A DNA stretch of 64,000 nt. Origin: Plantago major. Taxonomy: Eukaryota > Streptophyta > Magnoliopsida > Lamiales > Plantaginaceae. The stretch spans positions 50,309,401 to 50,373,400 of the forward strand of contig CM048844.1 of the NCBI GenBank assembly GCA_026545765.1, in the 5' to 3' direction. Both the position numbers and the translations under genes were made by a program. Of this stretch, positions 34,478 through 47,100 are shown piece after piece (within the stretch, counting starts at the first letter, position 1; each line of letters opens with the position of its first letter). Below the pieces are notes generated by a model. It was not told where the DNA came from. It did no database searches and worked only from the letters and a program-made list of their open reading frames with translations.

Positions 34478-35402
34478 CAGTAAAACCTCTATAAATTAAT
34501 AATATTGGGACCGGGATATTTTATTAATTTAGCGAGATATTATTATATCGATAAATTAATAATATATTAATTTAAAGAGGTTTCACGTATGACCTTTAAA
34601 TTTCCAAGTCCAATATACTAGTTAAAATGTATATTAGTTAGAGATGAAAAAAATTAGAAAAATAAATTCCAATTAACATTCTCGTATTGCAACAAGAGGC
34701 CATAGCAAATTGCTTTCGACACTGCAAAATTCGTTCGGCGAATCAAACCGACTCAAGTGATTTAAACGATGCAAATTATGGAGAAGACATTCGTGGCTTG
34801 AGAACTTCATTACGGGTATGCATTATCGGCACAAAATGGATGTAAATCACTTGCTAGATTATCCTGGTGAAAATAATGAATGTTACAAAGTTCAAAGCAT
34901 TTAAGAAATTGTGGCGGATACCATTCAAAATCTGGTCAATGATGAAGCTGAGGATGATTCAATAGCTTTGGAACCGGTCACTCGAAAAGAAGCATTGCAA
35001 GCGGCAACAACTCTTCACAACTTTTTGTTGCAATACGAGAAGATAATGTCCCAACTCTTTAGTGCAATAGGAAGATTTATAGATAAACTCAATATATATT
35101 TGAAGTTCAACAAAAAATAAGTGACTATAGAATCACTTTTTACTAAACAATTTTAGAATTTTGAAGTGTATCACACACACACACACATATATATATATAT
35201 GGAATTTTTTAGTAATTATTAATTTATAGTTTCGTTGGGACCAATATATATACACTGGGATTTCAAAAAAACTATTATCTTGTTATTTTATTAATTGGGG
35301 TCCAAATTTGTACTGGCCCTAAATTGAGACTGAACAAATTATTAATTTTATCGAAATTATTAATTTATCGAGTATTAATTTATAGAGAATCTATTGTACT
35401 AG
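34478..35402 (+). mobile_element. pogo/Lemi1-type (Emigrant-family) transposon relict
   Basis: The left end CAGTAAAACCTCTATAAATT is the Emigrant/Lemi1 terminus. The right end, reverse-complemented, reads CTCTATAAATTAATACTCGA. Internal plus-strand pieces resemble the C-terminal part of pogo-type plant transposases (CFRHCKIRSANQTDSS near 34714; EPVTRKEALQAATTLHNFLL near 34970). The catalytic core is missing, so it is an internal-deletion derivative. It ends about 240 bp before the NPF start codon. Confidence 0.85.
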
Positions 35403-35641
35403 AATCAGATAAAATTTATTTGAATCCAATCCACACAAAGTACCGAAATGTACTTCCTACAACTTTTCCATTTTATCCTCATCACTATCAGTGTGAAATT
35501 ATTGAACACCTAGCACGGCCAAATTTGATGACATCAACAATTTTTCTCTTAGATAAAATCAATGATGGGTGGGTGCTATTCTTCCAATATATTGGAGAGA
35601 TATTTCAACGGTTTTTGGAGATTAAAGGAGAATTGAAGAAG

Positions 35642-38600
35642 ATGGGTAGGATTGAAGAGGCAAAAGGTGATGATGATCAAATCATGAAAAAAAAAGAGCT
35701 TGGAGGTCTTAAAACCTTGCCTTTCATTCTCGGTAAGTTGATCCATTTTTATTATAACCTTAATTTTCATATACTTTAAAGTATTTTCGATCTAAACTTG
35801 AAGTAGTACATGGTTTTTTGTTTAATAATTAGTTAGGGGTGTATTAATTAAATATCTTCTCATCATAGATTATCAACTTAAATTCATAAAATTTACATAT
35901 GTATTGCGCCAATTCCATTTTCGGAGTAGGGTTCTATAAATTTTCTTGGCCTAGTAATCAATTCATTTTCTTTTTTCTCTTTCAATGTCTTCTTCGACAA
36001 AATCCGTATTCCCTACTCGTACGTACATCTGCTAACAAAAGTGGTTTAATTCTCATAACCGACTTCAAAATGATAATCCCCAGTCCGGTATCGAACTTCC
36101 CGCAGAATATACAAGTTTTAAGATAAGAGCGAATAAAATAGGATAAATAGTAAATAGAGTAAGAAAAGAGGTCGAATAAAATATGAGAGATAGTGAATGA
36201 AATTGGTGAGAAATTTTTCATTTAAGGATTGGAAAATTGAAATTGATATGTAACAAAATAAAATGCGGGAAGTTGAATTCAGGACGGATGGAATATATAT
36301 GAGTCATGAGTGGAATATTAATTGTCCATGAAATGATATCATAACTTAGTATACTAATTTCAGTAGGTAAGAGATTTATGGTAAGTCTGAAATTTGATTT
36401 GGTACCTAATAATAAAAAATATTGATTATAATAGAAGAAAAAATATTCAAGATATGAAAAATAAAAAAATTTACACCATCATGAATTGAACACGAGACCT
36501 TTTATAATTTAGATATCAATTTTACCACTTGGAGAAATAGATTTTTATGTTCTGTTATTACATGGAAACAAATTTATATATAACCTCAAATTTAAAATTG
36601 GTACTCAAAATAGGAAATGAGCAATTTGCGCATGCTACAACTTGGACCTGCTAAATTCTATGCTTATAAGTTAGCTGACAGTCAATTGAATAGCTGATAA
36701 ACTAATTGATTTTTATGGAGTTGTTTAATAAATTAATTAATTGATAAGTTAACTCAGTGGCGAATCCAGAAGTAAAACTCAGTGGGGTTCAAATTTTATA
36801 TTATGTTACTATGCTATGAAAAATTACATATGAATTTTAAATGTTAATAACAATAAGGAAATTTTATATAAAACCCACTCTTTTCAATCATTTTTTGTAA
36901 TTTTTGTAAAGAAAACCCACTTTTTTTTTCATTATATTGTATATATATGTTCAACCCAAACTAAATGCAATATGCCCTTTCTCCAAGGGATGAAATGGAA
37001 AAGGTAATAATTACAAATAATCAAAACATAACTTAAACATAAACATCCCAAAAACCTATTGAAAAATTGATGTTGAATAAAACATAGCTTATTACCTATT
37101 GAAAAATTTATCATGAATTGAACCTGAACCAATATGTACAAAACATGGCATAAAAACCACTCTGCCACAACATCTTTCAGGAACTTCCATGTAAAGTATA
37201 ATTATATTTCAAATCTCAGCGGGGACCAGTGCCCCCACTGGACCCCATGTGGCTCCGCCACTGAGTTAAGTGAACATCCAAACATAATATTTATAAAAAC
37301 AGATTAGCTACCTTATTTTCATGTAAACTTTACGCAACATGCTTATAATAAAAATAATTTTGTCGAGCTGATAAACTACTGGTAAACATAGCTTAGGTGG
37401 GTAATTAGTTTGGCATCTAGGTTTAACTAAAGAGTATTCTAAATTTTCTTAAAATTCACAATGGTATACTCTATAATTTGGTACTCTTGATTTTTGTTTT
37501 CTTTTCTTTGGATTTCCTCCTTTTTTTTCCCTCTATGGAAGACAAAATTTTTTTATTAAGGTGGACCATGACATAATAATTGTAACTTTGACTTTCCAGA
37601 CACCTGCTATAGCGTTTCCTCTACCGTGCAACATATTATATTGTCTTCTTGTGTTTGGGTGTATTGTGTTGTGCAACATATAATGCACATGATATTACTA
37701 TGGTACAACTTGTAAAGTAACATGAGTCACTGTTGGAATTTTTATGAGTGAATGAGCTTTCAATTTGTTCGATGTATTGATCAAGTGGGCTCAACACGTC
37801 GGAAACAAGCATTCCGTGTAGCGTGAATATCGTTGTTAAAACGAATTAAACTTTACGTGTTAAGTCACTAAAATCACCAAAGTAGTGAAAGAGTGATTAA
37901 GCTATAGGTGTGTTTGATCAATGTATGAATGAGTCAAGTCGTTCTTTACATGAGGATTTATAATCCTATGTGCTAAAAATTGTGTTCAAAGAGCTAAGGA
38001 ATCAAAAAGCAAGCGGAAAATTCGAATTCTGGAGAAAATTTGGGGGCTCACCGCAGCCGGGTGAGACATAAACTTTAGTTTATGCAGACCGACCGCAGCG
38101 AGCCCTGTAGCGTCCGAAAGGGCACGTTTTTCCTCAGAATGCTCGAATTTCCTTGCCTTTTCATGAATGGACACATCCTTTGAGTTGAATAATTGTCTTC
38201 TTTTTAACTTGTGTCTATTTTATAAAGGGTTAACACTTTTAACGAAAGGAGATAACTCTTGGGAATGATCACGAAGCAAGTATAATATGTGGAGATGTTC
38301 TTCACAGAAAAACACAACATAAGCCTACTTGCTTTGCAATTTCCATTCCATGTTGCTCTTTTGTGCACCCTTATACACTCAAACTAAGGTTCGACAGACT
38401 CGGCTATCGGAGTGCAACCTAGCTGTTTAAGAGAGGTTTTATCCTGGGTGACTATTGCATAACACCCGTGTGCACCGTAGCGGGGCAATAAAGTCTTAAG
38501 GAGAGATAGTCTAACTATCGACTCTTCTCGACCCTTGTTATTTATCGTCTCTACTCCATATTCTGCTTACCACCCCCTTATCCCTTACAATATTAAGACT

Positions 38601-41600
38601 TTATCTGTTCTGGAAGCAAAGAAGATGACAACAACAATGAATGATGCTCTAGTGTTTCGCCAACGGTACCCAATGAGAAGCCTAAGAAGTTAGGAGGAAG
38701 CAACTTCAAACGCTGGAAGCAAAAGATGTTCTACCTCACAACCATTGGCTTGGTGAACTTCTTTACCTATTTTGGGGAACATCTCCACCGCCGCAACTCC
38801 TAAAGAGGCGGTGGTCATTGTTGTCGCCGAATTAGCGACATATTTGTTACAGATATTTAGACCGTCGCTAACAGGAGACATATCAGAGACGGAACATGAT
38901 TTCGTCGCTAAATGGTGACGGATTATATACGGGTTTTTTGGACGAATTTGAGCGAACGGGTAATCCATGTATACACCGTTGCTAATCCGTCGATCAAGAA
39001 AGTATTGTCATATGTCCGTCGTTGTTTAGCGGCCGAGGTGTTCGTTACTAATTTACGTCACAATTTGACGGAATTCTTGTAGTGTGATGGAGCTTTTAAG
39101 CTCCATTAATGGTGAATTAATTAAAAAAAAAAAAGAAGAAGAAGAAGAAGAAGGAGGGTCCTTACTTGGTAATGTAGAAGATGAAATTTTATGGTTTGAT
39201 GAATATCAATGGTTTCATGAAGATGAAGAATGGATAAAATCAAGATAAAGATAAAGATGAAATATTAAAGTTTTTTTTTGTTCAGTTATGAAATTTTTAT
39301 AAACTTCACATGGGTTATTTGCAATTTTTTTTTTCAATTTCCACGCGAAAATCCATTTTCATTTGGTCAATGCAAAAAAAAAAACGTTTTTGGAGCAATG
39401 TGTTACTGTTGAAAAGTTAGAGAGCCCGATGTTATTATGAACATTATTAGGGGGGCCAAATGAAATTTGCCCTATTAATTATAAATAATACTACACCAAA
39501 TCCCCCAATAAACAGGGGTTGCTCACTTTGGTCCCTCCAACAATAACATGATATGACAAGATTTATAAACCAATAACACGATAGGACAAGAGTCATAAAA
39601 CAATAACACGAAGCCCAAAAGTCAATGCCTCTTTCCTACGTGACGATGAATTGGTGACATGGAAATTCTCGAAAATCTTTTTCCTTATTTTATACTCAGA
39701 TTTTAGAAAAACAAATTGCAATTAACCCTTCATATTTATTAACACTAAATTCATATCACTAAAGTTTATTTTAGGTTCAAACCAACCCATATTTCTTTTT
39801 TCATATTCAACTCCAATTGAACACAGGGGCGCACGGGCACGGGGTAGCAAGTGCTACCCCTGCTTTTTGGCATGTGAAATTACTATTATACCCTTGAGTC
39901 AAAATTTAATACTATAAAAACACCTAATTACTCATCAAAACCTAATTAATTTCATATCTAAGTCTGATTCAGCCCAAGGTACAGAAGAATAAATTCGAAC
40001 TCCTTTCTCCTTCCTTTATCGAAGTTGCTCAGAGAACAATACCTTGCACCTGTGCTCGTGGAGTTGCAGAAATTGACCTCAAATCAAATAGCTTGGCCTC
40101 CTCCATCAGTGGATAACCAATCTCGAATCACCTTCCTTCTCAATTGGTACGATCTTGAATTTTACTGGACCCTACGTTTTGCGAAATATGATGAATCTGA
40201 CTATGAGTTTGATGTATGTCGGTATGTGCTTCCTTGAACAATCGAGCTCCGATCTGAATCACCATCGCTAATTTATGTTTTGGTTGAACTTTGATCTCGT
40301 TTTTTAAGAGTATTTGGTGTGAAAGATAGTAGAAAATTAGGAATTGTGATTAAAGGTTAGGGATTGAAATATTAGAAAAGGTAAAAGAAGATAGAATTGG
40401 GAAGTAGAAGAGTGCAGACGGCAAGCACAAGTAGAAGAAGATGGAATTGGAATAGTAGAAGAGACTGATAGTAGTATAGTACAATTTATTACAATAAGAA
40501 AAGCAAGAAGATAGACACTAGCTAGACAACTACACACTGCACAAGGTCTTGTAATTATTTATGACCATTGACCAAGGCAAGTCAAGTGGATATAAATTTC
40601 AATATAGTGATTAGTGAACTATGGCAATTGGCAAGTAGTAAAACATTTTGTTCACTACATTTACTACTAATTTTAATACAATTTTTATATTATGGTTCGA
40701 CGTTTCATATTTTAAATGAACTACTACTAATTTATCTCAACAATGTTTATTTTTTTAATGTAGAATTATGAAGAGGTATTTTTCGAAAGTCGATTACAAT
40801 CCTCATTTACCTATTGCTAGTCCGCCGAAACCGTTAGAGGATGAATTGCCAGAAACTCTAGTAGATTCCCCTTCACCTGAAATAGTGGAAAAGGTACCCG
40901 AAATAATTACTCAAGATTCAAGCTTGATAGAACTTCCTTCTGATCTAGCAAAACGGCCCCCAATAACAAGTTATCATCATAACATTCGAGATCGAGTTCG
41001 GAGACAGTACATTTTGAATGGTCCTTGCCAACCTAAACTCCTGAATTTCCCTCAGAAATTGATGCGTGGGAAAATGCGAAGGTTTAATTATTTATGGTTC
41101 GATCAGTTTGATTGGCTCGAATATAGTATAAAAAAGGATGTTCCCTATTGTCTATGTTGTTACCTTTTCAAAAATGAACTCGCGAATCAAGGGGGTGTCG
41201 ATGCATTTGTTAAAGATGGGTTTACAAATTGGAGTAGGAAAGATAAGCTTCGCAGACATATGGGTGGTCCTAGCAGTGTCCATACTCAAGCTTCTCAAAT
41301 ATGTTTAGATCTAATCAATGAGAAGCAACATATTGAGAAAATTGTATCTAAAATGACAAATGAAGCAAAGAAAAACTGCATGGCTCAGCTAAATGTTACA
41401 ATTGATTGTATTAAATGGCTTTTGAGGCAAGGGCTTGCTTTTCGTGGTCATGACGAGTCTGAAGAATCAAAAAACAGAGGAAATTTTCTGGAACTCTTGA
41501 AATTTCTCGCAGACCATAGTGAAGATGTAAGAAAGGTAGTATTGAAGAATGCCCCTAGAAATCTACAATTAACATCTTCTCGTATTCAGAAAGATACTGT

Positions 41601-44062
41601 TAGTGCTTGTGCCTACAAAACAACCAAAGCTATCATTGAAGAGGTTGGCAAAGGTTTTTTTTGTGTTCTTCTTGATGATTCTCGTGATGTGTCGACAAAG
41701 GAACAAATGGCTGTAGTGTTGAGATTTGTGAATAAAAAAGGTCGTGTGCTTGAAAGGATTTTGGGTTTTAAACACGTTGAGTCTACAAGTGCAATCACAC
41801 TTAAAAGTGCACTTGAAGATCTTTTAAGTTCACATGGATTAAGCATCTCTATGTTGCGAGGAAAAGGTTACGACGGGGCTAACAATATGAAAGGGGAGTT
41901 TAACGGATTGAAGGCTCTTATTTTGAAAGAAAACAAAACAGCTTATTCTGTCCATTGTTTTGCCCATCAACTTCAACTTGCCCTTGTAGCTGTCGCAAAG
42001 AATCATATTCGTATTTGTGAGCTATTTGTTTTGATAACTAATTTGGTTAATGTGGTTGGAGGATCATGTAAGAGGAAAGATAGCTTACGAGAAAGACAAG
42101 CAGCAAAGATTATTGAGGACTTGGAAAATGAAGAAATTTCCAGTGGGCGAGGATTGAACCAAGAAAAGACTCTTATACGTCCTTGTGATACGCGTTGGAG
42201 TTCTCATTACGGTACTATTCTAAGCTTGATTAATTTGTTTGACTCCATAATTCATGTGCTTCGCTTGATTGTAGAAGACGGAACACACTCTAATCAAAGG
42301 GGTGAAGCATCACGTTTGATAAGGGACATGCTAGCGTTTGACTTTGTATTTGATTTACACTTGATGAAATAAATATTGGGAATAACAAATGAATTGTGCC
42401 TAGCATTGCAAATGAGAGAGCAAGACATTGTGAGTGCTATGAATTTGGTTGGTGTTTCTAAGGGACGACTTCAAACAATGAGAGATAGTGGATGGGAAGA
42501 TTTGATAGATGAGGTGTCCAAGTTTTGTGTAAATCACAAGATTAAGGTTCCTGATATGGATGATCTATACATGGATGGAAAGAGAAGAAAACGGAATGAC
42601 GGGGAGATGACCAACGATCATCGTTATCGTGTAGAGGTATTTACTACCGTATTAGATATGCAGTTGCTTGAGTTGAATGGTCGGTTCGATGAGGTAAACA
42701 CCGAATTGTTGCTTTGTGTTGCTTCTTTAAACCCATCACACTCTTTCGAAGCTTTTGATAAGGAGAAGTTAGTGCGCTTGGCAAAATTTTATCCAAATGA
42801 TTTTACAGATGTTGAGCTTTTAGCATTACAAGACCAACTTGAAAATTTCTATCAGGATATGACTAAAAATGTTGACATGTCCGATATACATGACCTTGGT
42901 GATGTATCTCAAGAAATGGTTGAGACTAGAAGACATGTGGTGTATCCATTGGTTCATAGACTTATTACCTTAGCCTTGGTCTTGCCAGTTGCAACTGCTA
43001 CTGTGGAAAGAGCTTTTTCTGCAATGAATATCGTGAAAAATTGGCTCCACAACCGGATGGGTGACGGGTGGATGAATGACAACTTGGTTGTTTATATTAA
43101 AAAAATACTTTTAACAAAGTGTCGAATGAAGCTATCATTGATAGATTTCAAAGTATGACAAAGCGTCGTGGTCAATTGTAAATTTTTATTTTTGAAATTT
43201 AGGTACAATATTTTTAACGATTTTTATATTCTATATGATTCTCTTTTTGAACAATTGTGCTACCCCTCACTTTATTTTTTGCGTTCGCCCTGATTGAACA
43301 CTTTCAATTTTCTTCCTTCATAAGCCCATTTATATTTAGTCCCATTCCTCCATTAATGCAGATTAAATTGGAGCTTGCTTAAACTCAATGAGTAGAGAAG
43401 CTCCATCATTTTAAAAGCTCGGATCCAAAATTGGCTCAATAAATGGAGTTGTTGAGCTCCACTCCCATAGAGATGTTGCGCAACTCCATTTTTAATGTAG
43501 TTGTAGTACATCAACTCCATGTCATGGAGCTGTTAAGCTTGTCAATGGATCTTGAATCTGGGTTAATTGTTGTGTTTGTGTTGTGTCTATGACTTAATTG
43601 AATGCAAGTGTTGTATTTATGATGAAGAAGATGAAATATAATTTGAAAAAAAAAATAGTTTGATGAAGAAGAGAAGAAGATGACAATGAAAGATTGGTTT
43701 TTTTGGGGTCAATTACGAGATTTTTATAAACTCGACATCGGTTGATGTGCAGTATATTCTTTTAATTTCAAAGTGAAAAATCATTTATCAACCAGTGTTA
43801 TTGTTGCAATAATTAGGAATTTTATTAGAGTTGGCCTACAGTAATATACCCTTAATTATATGAAGGTGCCTTTTAATTTAGCAGCAAAATAAATTTATTG
43901 ATGAAGCTAAATGAGAGGACATGAAGGATAAGATATGTTCTAACAAAAAGTTATATGTCAACGTCAGAAGGGGCAAGTATGAAATATGAATGAAAAATAT
44001 ACTAGCAAAAAGGTAGTTAAAACAATTGTATTGACTTTTTTACGAAACCACACATTTTTCTA

Positions 44063-44159
<97 letters not shown>

Positions 44160-47100
44160 CAATACAAATGTTACATTTTTATGTTTGCGTACATGCAGGA
44201 AATGAAATGTGCGAGAGATTTGGAGCGTCTGGTTTTCATGCAAACCTGATAACATACCTGACACAGATATTGAATTTGCCTCTTGTTAAAGCGTCTAACA
44301 CGATCACCAATTTTGATGGTACTGCTGCTTTGACCCCTATCATCGGGGCATTCCTAGCAGATTCATTTGCTGGAAGATACCCCACCATTATTGCTGGCTC
44401 TTTAATCTACGTCATGGTATAATATACTCGTCCTCCTAATATCATCTCACTCTTTTTCGTGTTTTTTCTTAAGGAAGACGAATAAATATTGTAGAATTGT
44501 TTAGTGTGTTAAAAGTAGGAGAGATACATGATAAGAAATGGAAACATCTGATAAATATATAATAAAGTAAGAAGAATATTGATTAGTGAGATTTACCTTT
44601 TTGCTATTTTGGTTGTGAAATATTAGCAAACGGACATCCATAAAAGAAAAGTGAGACAATATCTATTCTCTAAATTTCACTAAAACATTTATAATTTAGT
44701 TTATATTGATAATATATAGATTTGATTGTAAAAAGTAAGAGAAAGAATAAATAAAGTATGAAAAAAGTGTGATTAAAAATTTAATAAGTGAAAATAGTGG
44801 GTTCGTAAAAGAAATTGTGAAGCCATTAGTGAATCATACAAAAAAAAGTGTAAAGATTTTAGTGAGATGTGAGGATTACTATATATCTACCTTTTATTTT
44901 ACCCACATTAACACTTGATAGAACGTACTCTTCCATATCGATAAAAAAAAACATACATGCTCTTGGGCACGGGCTTATATCCAGTTGAAGGTTTAATTAG
45001 TATGGGGCTTTAGTTGAGTTGCTACATTTTAAAATGGGCGAATTACCTATATTTCCCCTTAAATTTGGTCCAATTACAGATTCGTCTCTAGATTGACAAC
45101 AATTACAGATAGGTCCAAATTCCCATTTTTGAGTTGATCAAACAAAAAATAAAGGAAAATTAAATTAAATGAACTCAGTTGCAATTTACAAGTTTCATTT
45201 TATTACATACTTGACTCTAATATTTTATAACTTACAAAAATAACCCAAAATATTTTTAAATAATCCCCAAAACTTATTAACTAACATAAATAACCCACCT
45301 ATCTTCTTCCCCACCACCACCACCCACCACACCACCACCAACACCAACCCACCACTGCCAGAAAAGGAGCTTCATTCCCGGAAAAGGAGCTTCCATGGCA
45401 GAAGCTTCCGCCATGGAAGATCTGTACAAGGCTCAAGCTTCCGCCATGGAAGTAGTGGTGGTGTCGGTGGCGGTGTGGTGGTGGCGTGGTGGTGGCGTGG
45501 TGGTGTGGCGATGGGGAAGAAGATGGGTGGTGGTGGTGTTGGTGGTGGGGAAGAAGATGGGTGGTGGAGAAGAGGGTTAAAATTTTAATAATTAAAATTT
45601 TTGGGGATCTTTTAATAAAAATTGAAAACTGTTAGGGCTTATTTTGTAATAAACTAAAACTAATATAATTATGGAATTATAAAGAAAAGAAAAAATAGGA
45701 GAAAAAGTTGACTTTTAGGGCTGGGTGTAATTGTTGAATTTGGCCTTTGTAAAAAATGGATCTATCTGTAATTTAAGCCAATCCGGGAGTGAATCTGAAA
45801 TGAGGGTCAATTTAAGGGGTAGTATCTGTAATTTTCCCTTTTCAAATCTATGTGACTCTCTACTCAATCAAAAACAATTATCGTTCTATTTATATCCGAC
45901 TATTTCTCTCTCATTATTTTTCTATTTGGACCGTCTTTATAGAGTGATTAAAAGGAACCGATAAACATTAAGGGTTTTACTAAAATATTGATGTTATACT
46001 GTACATACAATATGGCATGTAATGTCGACTCATTAAACGCAATTCATAGTTTTCAAAACATAATATATTTATACTTAAAAACATCACTTGGTCTATATAT
46101 CCCTCAATAATACAAATCAGGTCCCTTGCAAGACATTGAATTTTATTTATACTAACAACCTGAAACAAATAAACAATTTTAAAATCAATCAAATAACTTT
46201 AAAAATAGCAAAACTTATCAATTATCTCTTGCAAACATCAATTCACTACGATACACACCTTAACAACCCTATAAAACCTATAATCTTTTAGCTCTATACC
46301 GAATATACTTTTTTCCAACTCAATTAAAACTCAGTTACTATCCAATTATTATAATATTCCGATTAACTCTACACCAAACATCCGGATATACGTTTAAAAA
46401 TTGTTATTGTTACTTCAGGAATTATGTCCGCCTGTTGTTATATCATTAAATGAACAAAAACTAATTTAAATTTTTTTGAGGCATTTGTGAGTAGGTTAAA
46501 AGTAATTATTTTAAGTCAAGTTTTTCTCCACTAAAACATTTTGATCCTCTTTCTACTCTACTTTTCCTCCCTTTAATTTTTCAATTAAACTAACAACGTA
46601 AACCAATCAAACAACATTAAAACCAATCAAATAACCTTAAAAAGTCAAACCCATCACTTCTTCTTACACACCTTATATAACCACTCTATAAACTCTATAA
46701 ATTTTAACTCTTGTCTGAAATACTATTTTCTATAAATCACATTTAATTCAGATACTATTCATCAACTATTTTTTTTTTCTTAACTCACTTTTTTAACGCT
46801 ATATCAATCAGCCATTGCCACTGTGATAAATAACACATTGTTATATTCTTATGAACTAGAAAAAGAACTTGTTAACGTTAAATGTCGGATAAACCCACTC
46901 AACCTCTTGACTTTGAAAATTTATCTCTCACTAATCTAAAGTCCGTTTAGATGCTCAACATACTACTCGAAGTTTTTATGGAGTATGTAACGCACCGACC
47001 ACTAATCGATCGAGCCCCAACCCTTTAGGACAGCGTGGTTACTCATGGACTACTCTCCGGATGATATGCTGGTCCCAATGTACTAACAAAAGTCCTTTAT

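Noticed and set aside
41569-41846. Minus-strand frames inside the hAT transposase
   Set aside because: Shadows of the plus-strand transposase frame, which has the domains.
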